A stretch of DNA of 64,000 bases. Source: Xanthomonas sp. XNM01. Lineage in GTDB: Bacteria; Pseudomonadota; Gammaproteobacteria; Xanthomonadales; Xanthomonadaceae. The translations under genes were made by a program, and so were the position numbers. Shown in pieces: positions 41,739-51,026 of the stretch; within the stretch, counting starts at the first letter, position 1; the number at the start of each line of letters is the position of its first letter. The notes under the pieces were generated by a model that saw nothing but the letters and a program-made list of their open reading frames with translations, was not told the origin of the DNA and searched no databases. The DNA is taken from contig NZ_JACVAP010000002.1 in NCBI RefSeq assembly GCF_014851915.1, positions 620,001-684,000 of the forward strand. Reading direction: 5' to 3'.

Positions 41739-43501
41739 TGGCCGCCACGCGCATCGTCCGACGCGCCACGGTCGCGCCGGAAGGCCTGTGGCCGGAGTCC
41801 GTGCCGCCGCTGCTGCGGCGCATCTACGCCGCGCGCGGGGCCGCCTCGGCCGAGCTGGCACGGCCGCGTCTGGCCGGTCTGCTGCCGCCCGATGCGCTCA
41901 GCGGCATGGATGTCGCGGTCGACCTGTTGCGGCAGGCGATCGCCGACGACCGCCACATCCTGGTGATCGGCGACTTCGACTGCGACGGCGCCACGGCCTG
42001 CGCGGTCGGCGTGCGCGGCCTGCGCATGCTCGGTGCGCGACGCGTCTCGCACGCGGTGCCCAACCGCATGGTCCACGGTTACGGCCTGTCGCCGGCGCTG
42101 GTGGAGGAACTGGCCGCGCTGCAGCCGGACCTGCTGCTGACCGTCGACCACGGCATCGCCTGCCATGCCGGCATCGCCGCCGCGCGTGCGCGCGGCTGGC
42201 AGGTGGTGGTCACCGATCATCATCTGCCGGGGCCGTCGCTGCCGGACGCGCATGCCATCGTCAATCCGAACCTGGCCGGCGACGCATTCCCGAGCAAGGT
42301 GCTGGCCGGTGTCGGCGTGATCTTCTACCTGCTGCTCGCGCTGCGCCGGAGGCTTGAAGGTGATCCTTCGGATGGCGAGGATCGGACGGCGGCCGTCGAT
42401 GGCCGCACGCCGCCACAGGCGCGCGCGGATCTCTCCTCGCTGCTGGACCTGGTCGCGGTGGGCACCATCGCCGACCTGGTGCCGCTGGATGCGAACAACC
42501 GCACCCTGGTCGCCGCCGGCCTGCGTCGGCTGCGCAGTGGCCAGGGCTGCGTCGGCCTGCATGCGCTGATCGCCGCCTGCGGCCGCGACGCCAGCCGCCT
42601 GAGCGCGGCCGACATCGGTTTCGCGATCGGTCCGCGGCTCAACGCGGCCGGGCGGCTGGAAGACATGGCGGTCGGCATCGCCTGCCTGCTCAGCGAGGAT
42701 CGCGATGAAGCGTGTGAGCTGGCCGCACTGCTGGACCGGATCAACGCCGAGCGGCGCGCCGTGCAGCAGGACATGACCGATGCGGCCGAGGCCGCGATCG
42801 CCGCGGCGATGCTGGCCGACGGCCAGACCACGCCGCTGGCGCCGTGCCTGTTCGACCCGGACTGGCATCCGGGCGTGGTCGGCCTGGTCGCCTCGAAGAT
42901 GAAGGAACGCCTGCACCGGCCGGTGCTGGCGTTCGCTCCGGCTGAACCGGGCAGCACGCTGCTGCGTGGCTCGGCGCGTTCGATTCCCGGATTCCACATC
43001 CGCGATGCGCTGGCGGCGGTGGACAGCGCCCATCCCGGCCTGATCCCGCGCTTCGGCGGGCATGCGATGGCCGCTGGCCTGAGCCTGGATCTGGCGCAAC
43101 TGCCGGCGTTCGAACGGGCCTGGCAGGCGCATGCGGCCACTGCGCTGGACGCGACGCTGCTGCAGGCCGAACTGCTCAGCGACGGCGAACTGCTGCCGCG
43201 CGAGTTCGACCGCTTCCACGCCGAGGCGCTGCGCGATGGCGGCCCGTGGGGGCAGGGCTTCGCCGAGCCGCTGTTCGACGGGCACTTCGAAGTGCTGGAC
43301 TGGCGCACCGTGGGCGAGCGCCACCTGAAACTGACCCTGCGCCATCCCGACCGGCGCGAGCCGCTGGCGGCCATCCACTTCGGCGGCTGGCGCGGCACGC
43401 CACCGGCACGGCTGCTGCACCTGGCCTACCGGCTGACACCGGACGATTACCGTGGCGGTGGTGCGATCCAGCTGGTGGTCGAGCACGCATTGCCGGCCTG
43501 A
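41738..43501 (+). CDS. recJ: Single-stranded-DNA exonuclease RecJ
   Basis: 5'-3' exonuclease acting in RecF-pathway recombination and mismatch repair. The 587-residue protein has the DHH-family motif I DFDCDG (residues 79-84), TVDHGI, the diagnostic DHH in VVTDHHLPGP, and NPN. The DHHA1 domain includes RGSARSIPGFHIRDAL and RFGGHAMAAGLSL, and an OB-fold C-terminus follows. In Xanthomonas, prfB and lysS follow recJ; here a DUF1176 gene converges instead, so rpf-region synteny ends at this point. Confidence 0.95.
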   Translation: MAATRIVRRATVAPEGLWPESVPPLLRRIYAARGAASAELARPRLAGLLPPDALSGMDVAVDLLRQAIADDRHILVIGDFDCDGATACAVGVRGLRMLGARRVSHAVPNRMVHGYGLSPALVEELAALQPDLLLTVDHGIACHAGIAAARARGWQVVVTDHHLPGPSLPDAHAIVNPNLAGDAFPSKVLAGVGVIFYLLLALRRRLEGDPSDGEDRTAAVDGRTPPQARADLSSLLDLVAVGTIADLVPLDANNRTLVAAGLRRLRSGQGCVGLHALIAACGRDASRLSAADIGFAIGPRLNAAGRLEDMAVGIACLLSEDRDEACELAALLDRINAERRAVQQDMTDAAEAAIAAAMLADGQTTPLAPCLFDPDWHPGVVGLVASKMKERLHRPVLAFAPAEPGSTLLRGSARSIPGFHIRDALAAVDSAHPGLIPRFGGHAMAAGLSLDLAQLPAFERAWQAHAATALDATLLQAELLSDGELLPREFDRFHAEALRDGGPWGQGFAEPLFDGHFEVLDWRTVGERHLKLTLRHPDRREPLAAIHFGGWRGTPPARLLHLAYRLTPDDYRGGGAIQLVVEHALPA

Positions 43502-43592
43502 GCCGGCAGGCCGGTGCCAGGGGCGATGCCGGCACCAGCCATGCTTCCCGCCGGGTCAGTCGCGCAGCGCGTGCAGGGGCGGCGCGTCGTGC

Positions 43593-44660
43593 TCAGCGCA
43601 CCACATCCGCCACCCGGGTGGGCAGCGACCAGGCGCCGCCGGCGGTGATGCCGCGGCACAGGCCGGTGGTCTCTTCGCTGGTCTGCACGAAGCCGCGTCC
43701 ATCCCAGGTCCAAGCGGCGGTCCAGAAGCAGTCGCCGAGCCCGCGCCCCTTGTGCCCGGCGAACAGCTGGCCGTCCTCGTAGCCGACCGCATCCATGGTG
43801 ACCAGCTCGGCCTGCCACGGCGCGCTGTCGCGCATCACCCAGTAGCCGGCGCCACCGTTGTAGGCGCCGGTCCAGCATCCGGTGGTGACCAGCACATGCT
43901 GCGCGTCCAGGCGCGCGGCCACTTCCAGGGGCTGGCCGCTGTATTCCGGCTCCAGCCCGTCGCAGGTCTGGTCCACGTCCAGGCTCGCGCGCAGGGCGTC
44001 GGCGACGGCCGGCAACGCCGCCAGCCCGGCGTCGTCGGGCCGCAGCGCGGGAACGGCGGCCGCGCGGACCTGCGGGACCGGCACGGCCGGCAGCACATCG
44101 CGCTCGTCGCGCGCGCCGCGGCGCACCAGCGCACCGGTGCTGCCGAGCCGCCCCTGGGCCTCGTCCATCTTCAGCAGCACGGCCGCGGCGCCGGCATCCG
44201 ACAGCGGCCAGCGCGCCCGCTGGCCGTCGACGAAGACGATGCGGCTGTCGCGCAGCAGCGCGCTCCGCAACGCGTCGACCTGGGCCGGGCGCAGCGTGGT
44301 CAGTGCCGGATCGTCGGGGGCCGGCGCGGGCAGCGGCCCCAGGTCGCGGCCATCGATGTGCAGGTGGACCGGCGCCTGCGGCAGGGCCTCGTCGTACCAG
44401 TCGGCGAAGCGGACCTCGGCGGTGACCGGCTGGCCTGGCCCGGCCTTGCGGGTCAGCAGGACCGAGACGCCGCCAGCGTCCGATGCGTCGCCGCGGTCGG
44501 CCTCGGCGGTGTAGCCGGCGGCGCGACAGGTGCGGGTGTTGTCGCAGGCCAGCTGCCAGTCGCGATGCTCGAACTGCTGGCCGGCCGACGACGCCAGCGA
44601 CGGCGTGGCCACCAGCAGCAGGCCCAGGGACAGTGGCGGCGACAGGCGTGGCATCGGCAT
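43593..44660 (-). CDS. DUF1176 secreted protein
   Basis: A 355-residue protein with a signal peptide (MPMPRLSPPLSLGLLLVATPSLA). The DUF1176 pattern is visible: QQFEHRDWQLACDNTRTCRAAGY near the start, VLLTRKAGPGQPVTAEVRF, a central DAALLLKMDE-like block (GAAAVLLKMDEAQGR), and near the end GCWTGAYNGGAGYWVM plus GLGDCFWTAAWTWDGRGFVQTSEETTGLCRGI. Several cysteines suggest disulfides. Family function is unknown. It is convergent with recJ, and the 259 bases upstream to the GGDEF gene show nothing recognisable. Confidence 0.86.
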   Translation of the reverse strand: MPMPRLSPPLSLGLLLVATPSLASSAGQQFEHRDWQLACDNTRTCRAAGYTAEADRGDASDAGGVSVLLTRKAGPGQPVTAEVRFADWYDEALPQAPVHLHIDGRDLGPLPAPAPDDPALTTLRPAQVDALRSALLRDSRIVFVDGQRARWPLSDAGAAAVLLKMDEAQGRLGSTGALVRRGARDERDVLPAVPVPQVRAAAVPALRPDDAGLAALPAVADALRASLDVDQTCDGLEPEYSGQPLEVAARLDAQHVLVTTGCWTGAYNGGAGYWVMRDSAPWQAELVTMDAVGYEDGQLFAGHKGRGLGDCFWTAAWTWDGRGFVQTSEETTGLCRGITAGGAWSLPTRVADVVR

Positions 44661-44919
44661 CGGAAACCCGGTCGTTGGGGAGGACCGCCGCATCTTGCTG
44701 GGCCTGCCCGCGCACGTCCACCGTGGCAATGCGCGCGTCGTGGCCGCGCGCGAATGCACGGCGGCCCGGCCTGTGCACCTCGCGGCACGCGGCGCCGCGC
44801 TTGCGCTCTGCGTTGGGCGACGATGCGAGCCGGTCTGATCGCCGCACGACCATCTTCCGACGCGACACCCCGCGACGCGGCGCCGTGGCGCACGCAGACG
44901 ATGCGCCTGCGTGCGCGGC

Positions 44920-46881
44920 TCAGAGCTGGGCGACCGCGTCCTCGAGGCTGCGTGCGCGCAGGCGCTCGCGGTCGCGCGGCTGGCTGGAGAACACGTCGAC
45001 GATGCCACGCGCCGCCTCGGGGAACTCCAGCGCGGCTTCGGCGGTGGCGTCGTCGGGCAGGCGCGCGCCCCAGTAGGCGACCCAGGCGTCGCGGTGCTCC
45101 TTGGCCGCATACAGCGCACGGTCGGCCATGCGCATCGCGTAGTCCCAGCGCCGCGCGACGTGGCCCTCGGGCGCGTCGTCGAAGAACGGGATCGGCGCCA
45201 GTCCCAGCGAGACGGTCACCGGCCGTGGTTCTGCCCCCAGCTCCAGCGTGTAGGCCATCGACCGGCACAGGTGGCGCGCCATGACCTGGGCCTGGGCCGC
45301 GTCCAGGTCGGCGCAGGCGACCAGGAACTCCTCGCCGCCCCAGCGTGCGACCAGATCGCCCGGCCGGCAGGCGGCTTTCAGCCGCGCCGACATCACTTCC
45401 AGCACGTGGTCGCCGGCGTGGTGGCCATGGGTGTCGTTGATGCGCTTGAAGTGGTCGATGTCGATCAGGAAGAGCACGTGCCGGGTCTCGCCGCGGCCGC
45501 GCTGGGCGGCCAGCACGTTCAGAGCCTGGGTGGCGGCGTGACGGTTGGACAGGCCGGTCAGCAGGTCGCGTTCGCTGAGCTCGCGCAGCTGGCGGTGACG
45601 GTGGCGCTGCAGCAGGCCGAAGGCGACCGCGGCCACCGCCAGCAGCAGCGCCAGGGCGATGCCGACCAGGCGCAGCACGCGGGATTTTTCCTCGGCGAGC
45701 GAGCGGATGCGGTCCTCGTAACGCATCCGCTCGAGTTCGCGCTGCGAGGTCGCATCCTGGTTGCGGGCCTGCAGGTCGGCGAGCAGGTCCAGGCGTTGCT
45801 GGCGCAGCGCGTCGAGCTTCATCGCATGCATCCGGCCGGCGTGCAGCAGCGCCTGGTCGGTATGGCCCAGGAGGCGGTGCGCGTCGATCAGCGCCTGCAA
45901 CGCCTGGTAGGTCTCCTGCGGGCTGTGCGCGGTGGTGGCCAGCGCGAACGCGCGCTGCGCGGTGCCCAGCGCCTGCTCCGGGTGGCCGGCCTCGGCCTGC
46001 AGCGTCGCCATCCGGGCCAGGGTCGCCGCTTCGCCGGCCGGATCGGGCAGCGACGCCTGGTCCTGGCGCAGCTGCTCCAGGGCCGCCAGGGTCCCGGGCA
46101 CGCCGTGCTCGCGGCGCAGCATGAGCAGTGCGCTGCGCACGCGTTGGGCGATCAGCAGTTCGCCGCTGCTGGTGCTGGCGGCCGCGGCCTCCTCCAGTGC
46201 AGGCAGGGCGGCCGCGGGATCGTCCAGCCGCATCTGGTTGATCGCGAAGTTGTACAGGGCCGGCGCATTGACCCGGCCGATCGAGCGGCTCAGCTCGATC
46301 GCCTGGCGGAAGTGGCGGTCGGCGGCCTGCGGCGCGTCCAGATAGTCGGCGTGGATCAGGCCGATGTTGTTGAGCGTGCTGGCCTGGGCCAGCACCGCGT
46401 CGGTATCGCCGATGCCGGCGCCGACCGCCGCGGTCTGCGCATAGACCTGCTCGGCGCGGTAGATCTGGCCGGCGCCATGCAGGATCCGGCCCAGGTTGGA
46501 CAGGGCCCGCATCCGGTACGGCGCCGGCAGCTCGGGGTGCGCCTCCAGGTCGGCGGCGATCCGGTCGGCCACGGCGACCGCCGCATCGCTGTCGCCGGCG
46601 AGGTTGGCGGCCACGCCCTGGCAGCTGAGCGCCTTGATCCGACGCTCGACGTCGAGCGGCTGCGCCAGCAGCGCCCGCGCCAGGGTGATGGCCTGCTGCG
46701 GATGGCTGCCGCGCAGCTCGAAGCAGCGGTCGATGCGCGCGTCCACGTCGCCGGGCGCTTCGACGTCCGCCGGGCCCGCATCGGTGCCGGTGCCGGCCTG
46801 CGACACGGACGCCGGCAGCAGCACCGATGCGAGGATCAGCGGCAGCGCACGCAACAGGGACGGGACGTGGCAGGGGCGCAT
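44920..46881 (-). CDS. Diguanylate cyclase with periplasmic TPR sensor region
   Basis: A 653-residue inner-membrane protein predicted to make cyclic di-GMP. It has a signal/anchor (SLLRALPLILASVLLPASVSQA), about 370 residues of TPR-like helices (for example TLNNIGLIHADYLDAPQAADRHFRQAIELSR) and a coiled coil. A transmembrane helix follows (LRLVGIALALLLAVAAVAFGLL), then a GGDEF domain. The active site is RWGGEEF, and RPGD five residues upstream forms the inhibitory I-site, so product inhibition is expected. Starting at 46881 gives MRPCHVPSLL. No EAL domain is fused. Confidence 0.9.
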   Translation of the reverse strand: MRPCHVPSLLRALPLILASVLLPASVSQAGTGTDAGPADVEAPGDVDARIDRCFELRGSHPQQAITLARALLAQPLDVERRIKALSCQGVAANLAGDSDAAVAVADRIAADLEAHPELPAPYRMRALSNLGRILHGAGQIYRAEQVYAQTAAVGAGIGDTDAVLAQASTLNNIGLIHADYLDAPQAADRHFRQAIELSRSIGRVNAPALYNFAINQMRLDDPAAALPALEEAAAASTSSGELLIAQRVRSALLMLRREHGVPGTLAALEQLRQDQASLPDPAGEAATLARMATLQAEAGHPEQALGTAQRAFALATTAHSPQETYQALQALIDAHRLLGHTDQALLHAGRMHAMKLDALRQQRLDLLADLQARNQDATSQRELERMRYEDRIRSLAEEKSRVLRLVGIALALLLAVAAVAFGLLQRHRHRQLRELSERDLLTGLSNRHAATQALNVLAAQRGRGETRHVLFLIDIDHFKRINDTHGHHAGDHVLEVMSARLKAACRPGDLVARWGGEEFLVACADLDAAQAQVMARHLCRSMAYTLELGAEPRPVTVSLGLAPIPFFDDAPEGHVARRWDYAMRMADRALYAAKEHRDAWVAYWGARLPDDATAEAALEFPEAARGIVDVFSSQPRDRERLRARSLEDAVAQL

Positions 46882-47026
46882 CGTGGCGGGATGGCGGCGG
46901 GTGCCTGTGCCGATGCAAGAAGCGTGCCCCGGTGGCGCCCCGCAGACACCGCCCACCGATGCCGACGACGTCCCCCGCGCCATGGCAGGTCCGCCATCCT
47001 TGCGGATGGCCCCGCCGCCCGGACCG

Positions 47027-48005
47027 TCATCGGGCCGGTCCGGCAGGCGACGGCCGATCCAGCCGCAGCAGCCTGCAGGCCCCCGCCGTGGCGATGAACA
47101 CCAGTGCCGTGCCCAGGCAGGCGAACAGCAGCGCCACCGGATGCCCGTCGTGCCAGTCACCGGCCTCGTACGCCAGGCCGGACAGCCACATCACGCCGTA
47201 GCCGAGCGCGAGCACGCAGACGCCACGCGCGATCCGCTGCCACCAGGTGCCGGGTGCGGGCGGCAGGCCATGCCGCTCGAACCAGGCGATGCACAGCAAT
47301 GCCCCCACCACGTAACCGGCGCTGCCGGGCGGCGGCATGCCCAGCGCCAGCGACGCCACGACCAGCGCGGCGGCGATACCCGACATCGGCAGCCAGCGGC
47401 CGATGCCGGCCCCAGCCAGGCGGCGCATCCAGGCCGCGACCCACCACGCCACGCCCAGACCGAGCGCCAGTCCGCCAAGGACGTCGCCAAGAAAGTGGCG
47501 GTCCAGATGCATCCGCGACAGCCCCATCGCTACGGCAGCACCCACCGCCAGCACGATCCAGCGCCGGCGCCCGCCACCGAAACCCAGCGCCAGCGACAGC
47601 CCGAATGCCGCGGCCGCGCTGGTGTGGCCGCTGATGAAACCGAACGCCGGTTCCGGCCTGGCCCGGGCCGCGGCGATGGCCGCGTCCGAGGGCAGGGCGA
47701 AGAAGCCAGGCGCGCCGCCGTGTTCGACCAGATGGCGCCCGCTGCGGTTCTTGTCCAGCACGCGTGCGTCGACCTCGCTGGGTCGCGGCAGGCCGAACCG
47801 GCTTTGGCCAGGTCGGTGAGCGCGCCGGTCAGGGCCATCGCCAGCAGCAGCGCCAGCGCGGGCCGCAACTTGCCGGCGAAGGCCAGCAGCAGGATCGCCG
47901 GGGTGTACAGCCAGCCTTCGCCCAGCCAGCTCAGGGTGGTCATCAGGTCGAAGAACAGCCGGCCTTGAAGGCCTGCAGCCAGAGGATCGGTTCGACTTCA
48001 AACAC
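47027..48005 (-). pseudogene. PAP2-family phosphatase, broken by two frameshifts
   Basis: The gene would begin at the GTG at 48005 (VFEVEPILWLQAFKAG, with AAGGAA 6 bases upstream), overlapping the end of the acyltransferase gene. The frame hits a stop near 47945; restoring one base near 47962 continues into FFDLMTTLSWLGEGWLYTPAILLL. A second one-base loss near 47800 separates LTDLAKAG from FGLPRPSEVDARVLDKN. With both corrected there are about 326 residues, multiple membrane helices, and all three PAP2 motifs: K-x6-RP, SGH in GFISGHTS, and SR-x5-H-x3-D in LSRMHLDRHFLGD. Either real decay or sequencing indels. Confidence 0.78.
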
Positions 48006-49206
48006 TGGAGGTTCCTTGTGGGCGATGTGCGGTGACGACCGGGGCCGCGATCGGGCCCAGCCCGAACAGCGGACGCAGCCAGGACACGCGGCGGATCAGC
48101 TCGTAGCCGGCGAAGCACAGCGCGAAGGTGGCCAGCACCAGCAGCGGGCCCTCCAGCGACACCGGCAGCGCCGCGGGGCGGAGGGTGTACGCCAGGGTCA
48201 CGGTGACGGTCTGGTGCAGGATGTAGACCGGAAATACAGCCGGCACCAGGTAGCGCAGCACCGGCCCGTCGCCCGGTGCGAGACGGCGGGCGAAGCCGAG
48301 TACGGCCACGATCGCCGCCCACTGGTCGATGCCCCAGACCAGGCGCATCGCCAGACGCAGTGCGTCCGGCGGCGTCGCATCGGCGAAGGTGCGGAAGTAG
48401 CCGATGATCCCGGCCCAGCTGGCCAGCCACAGCAGCAGCGCCGGCCAGCGCAGGCGCTCGATCGCGTCCCAGGCCGGCGCCTGCCGGGCGATCAGCACGC
48501 CGAGCAGGAACACGCCGAAGTACTGCACGTGGTTGTACCAGTCGCCGACCAGCGCGTGGGTGGAGGGAAAGGGGCCGACCAGCAGCCGGGCCAGGCCGAG
48601 CAGCAGCGCCGGCCAGACCAGCATGCCCCAGCCGCGCAGGCCCCGTTCCACGAGGCGGCGTCCGGCGTCCAGCAGCAGGGGAGCGAACCGCCACAGCGCC
48701 CACAGCACCAGGGTGTAGACCCACAGATAGGCGACGAACCAGAGATGGTTCCAGGTCGGGATGGTCAGGCAGTCGTTGGCGTCGCAGAAACTGCCGTCGG
48801 CCTGCAGGTAGCGGGCCCAGAACGCCAGGAAGCCGTCGTGGTACCCCCCGGGCAGCTGCTCCAAGACCTGGTAATAGGACTGCGGCGGCACGATCACCAG
48901 CATGCCGAACGCCAGCGGCAGCAGCAGTCGCCAGGAGCGCGCGCCGATGAAGCGTGCGCGCCGTCCTTCCGCCTTGGCCGCGCGGCCGGCCTTTTCGATC
49001 AGGAAGGCGGTGGCCACGCCCGAGACCAGGAACAGCAGCGACAGCCGCCACGGGCTGCTCAACAGCATCACCGGCTCCAGCGCGGTGACCGGCTGCGGAC
49101 TGTTTACGTGCCAGGACCAGCTCACGTAGTACATGCCGACGTGGTACAGCACGAGCAGCCCGAAGGCGCAGACGCGGACCCAGTCCAGATCGTGGCGGCG
49201 TTGCAT
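47998..49206 (-). CDS. Membrane acyltransferase, family 3 (OpgC/OafA-like)
   Basis: A 402-residue integral membrane protein with about ten hydrophobic helices. RRHDLDWVRVCAFGLLVLYHVGMYYV contains the DLDxxR-like motif and conserved His of acyltransferase family 3, and VFPVYILHQTVTV is the typical late helix. TWNHLWFVAYLWVYTLVLW is also family-typical. It could O-acylate surface glycans or osmoregulated glucans. The PAP2 gene overlaps its 3' end, and a membrane LytTR regulator is divergent. Confidence 0.87.
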   Translation of the reverse strand: MQRRHDLDWVRVCAFGLLVLYHVGMYYVSWSWHVNSPQPVTALEPVMLLSSPWRLSLLFLVSGVATAFLIEKAGRAAKAEGRRARFIGARSWRLLLPLAFGMLVIVPPQSYYQVLEQLPGGYHDGFLAFWARYLQADGSFCDANDCLTIPTWNHLWFVAYLWVYTLVLWALWRFAPLLLDAGRRLVERGLRGWGMLVWPALLLGLARLLVGPFPSTHALVGDWYNHVQYFGVFLLGVLIARQAPAWDAIERLRWPALLLWLASWAGIIGYFRTFADATPPDALRLAMRLVWGIDQWAAIVAVLGFARRLAPGDGPVLRYLVPAVFPVYILHQTVTVTLAYTLRPAALPVSLEGPLLVLATFALCFAGYELIRRVSWLRPLFGLGPIAAPVVTAHRPQGTSSV

Positions 49207-49585
49207 GGGGAGAACTCCAGTGGGAATGCCGGCACAGGCTGGCCACCGCGGCAGGCGTCTGCCAGCGCGAAGGGACCGCATGCGACGGTGTGGTGACCAG
49301 ACGCGGAACGCGGTGACCGGTGGCGTACGCCGGGTGGCGCATCGCCCGCCCGGACGTGGCGGGCGGCCGCATCGGCGCGGTGCGGGCCAGGGACGAGCGG
49401 CGGGACCGCAGGGACGAAAAGCGGGCTGGTCCGGCCGCGTCAGCGGCAGACGGCCGGCGATGGTGCAGGAGCGGCGGGCAGGCGAGCGGTGGCCGATGCA
49501 CGCTGCGGCAGCGGACCGCTCATCCGATGCTCCGTCGTGACCGATGGGATGGGAGCGGCAATGGCGCACTGGCTAGACTGGCGCG
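49207..49585. other. Intergenic region between divergent acyltransferase and LytTR genes
   Basis: Bases 49207-49585 contain no supported gene. The region presumably carries promoters for both flanking genes. I could not find a convincing -35/-10 pair or a clear imperfect direct repeat of the LytTR type by eye. Confidence 0.6.
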
Positions 49586-50470
49586 ATGCACGACCGTCGC
49601 CACACCTTGTCGTACGAACGCTACCTGCCATGGAAACGCTGGTGCGAGATCGGCTTCTGGCTGCTGCTGCTGGGCGCCAACTGCATCGGCAATGGCCTCA
49701 CCACGCTGATGGAGCTGCGGCGTGGCGAGTCCGGCATCCTCGCTTGGGAACCCTTCGTGTGGGAGGCCAGCAGTGCGCTGGTCTGGCTGCTTGTGATCCT
49801 GCCGGCCACGGCGTGGTTCACCGCCCGGTATCCGGTGCAGTGGGGCCAGTGGGGGCGGCAGCTGTCGCGCTATCTGGCGGCCAGCGTGGTGGTCTGCCTG
49901 GTCCACGTGCTGCTGATGGTCGCGCTGCGCAAGGCGGCCTACGCGACCCAGGGCATGGACTACGACTTCGGCCTGTGGCCGCGCGAACTGGCCTACGAAT
50001 ACCTGAAGGACGTCCGCGGCTTCGCCTACATCGTGCTGTTCATCGAGGTCTACCGCGCGCTGCTGCGGCGCTGGCAGGGCGAGGCCAGCCTGCTGGGCGA
50101 GCCGGACGAGGGCCCGCCGGTCGAGCCGGTCGAGCGGCCGGAGCGCTTCCTGGTACGCAAGCTCGGCCGCGAGTTCCTGGTCGCGGCCGACGACATCGAA
50201 TGGCTGCAGGCGTCCGGCAACTACGTGAACCTGCGCGTGCGCGGCCACGACTACCCGCTGCGCAGCACCATCGCCGGGATCGAGGCGCGGCTGGACCCGC
50301 GCCGCTTCGCGCGGGTCCACCGCAGCTACATCGTCAACCTGGACCAGGTCGCCTCGATCGAGCCGGTCGACAGTGGCGAGGCCCGCCTGCACATGAAGGA
50401 CGGCGGCACGGTGCCCTGCAGCCGCCGCTACCGGCAGGCGCTGCGCGGCCGGATCGACGGCGGCGAGTGA
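49586..50470 (+). CDS. Membrane-bound LytTR-family transcription regulator
   Basis: A 294-residue protein with four predicted membrane helices in residues 18-155 (for example EIGFWLLLLGANCIGNG, ALVWLLVILPATAWF, YLAASVVVCLVHVLLMVAL and FAYIVLFIEVYRALL). A C-terminal LytTR DNA-binding domain covers about 185-290. The hallmark block is IEWLQASGNYVNLRVRGHDYPLRSTIAGIEARLDPRRFARVHRSYIVNLDQV. Receiver and kinase domains are absent, so the membrane part may sense directly or be controlled by a partner. It is divergent from the acyltransferase/PAP2 genes, its likely targets. Confidence 0.9.
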   Translation: MHDRRHTLSYERYLPWKRWCEIGFWLLLLGANCIGNGLTTLMELRRGESGILAWEPFVWEASSALVWLLVILPATAWFTARYPVQWGQWGRQLSRYLAASVVVCLVHVLLMVALRKAAYATQGMDYDFGLWPRELAYEYLKDVRGFAYIVLFIEVYRALLRRWQGEASLLGEPDEGPPVEPVERPERFLVRKLGREFLVAADDIEWLQASGNYVNLRVRGHDYPLRSTIAGIEARLDPRRFARVHRSYIVNLDQVASIEPVDSGEARLHMKDGGTVPCSRRYRQALRGRIDGGE

Positions 50471-50542
50471 GCCGCACGCCGGCACGGAATGCCGGCGGCG
50501 CGTGGTCCCGTCATGCGCCGCGAGGCGCGCTGCCGCCGCGGC

Positions 50543-50989
50543 TCAGGGCAGCACCGGCTGCAGGCCCACGCCCAGCCGGTTCCAGGCGTTGATCACGGCC
50601 ACGCCCATCGTCAGCTCGGCGATGCCCCGGTCGTCGAAGTGGGCGCGCAGCGCCTCATAGGTCGCATCAGCCGGCGCACCGGCGGGCAGCGTGGTCAGCT
50701 GCTCGGCCCAGGCCAGCGCCGCGCCTTCGCGGGCATCGAAGAAGCGGCTGTCGCGCCAGCCGGCGACGGTGTCCAGCTTGCGCTGCTCGACCCCGGCCTT
50801 GCGCAGCGCGGTGCTGTGCATGTCCAGGCAGAACGCGCAGCCGTTGATCTGCGACACCCGCAGGAACACCAGTTCCAGCAGCTCCTTGCCCAGCGAGCCG
50901 TCATGCACGGCCATGCTGGTGGCATACAGGCCCTTGAAGGCCTCGGGCAGATGCTTCGGATAGTCGACGCGGTGGAACGTCATGGTCAT
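50543..50989 (-). CDS. Carboxymuconolactone decarboxylase/AhpD-like protein, ECF41 partner
   Basis: A 148-residue all-helical protein with the AhpD-like motif E-x11-C-x2-C-x3-H (Glu39, Cys51, Cys54, His58 in NGCAFCLDMHS). Members act as alkyl-hydroperoxidase-like or decarboxylase enzymes. Proteins of this COG2128 kind are the usual neighbours of ECF41 sigma factors. The start at 50989 (MTMTFHRVDY) has GGAAG 7 bases upstream. It has its own exact ECF41 promoter 45 bases upstream, inside the 3' end of the sigma gene. Confidence 0.9.
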   Translation of the reverse strand: MTMTFHRVDYPKHLPEAFKGLYATSMAVHDGSLGKELLELVFLRVSQINGCAFCLDMHSTALRKAGVEQRKLDTVAGWRDSRFFDAREGAALAWAEQLTTLPAGAPADATYEALRAHFDDRGIAELTMGVAVINAWNRLGVGLQPVLP

Positions 50990-51026
50990 GGCAGTGCTTC
51001 CGTGACGGCCACGGTGGCCGCCTTCA

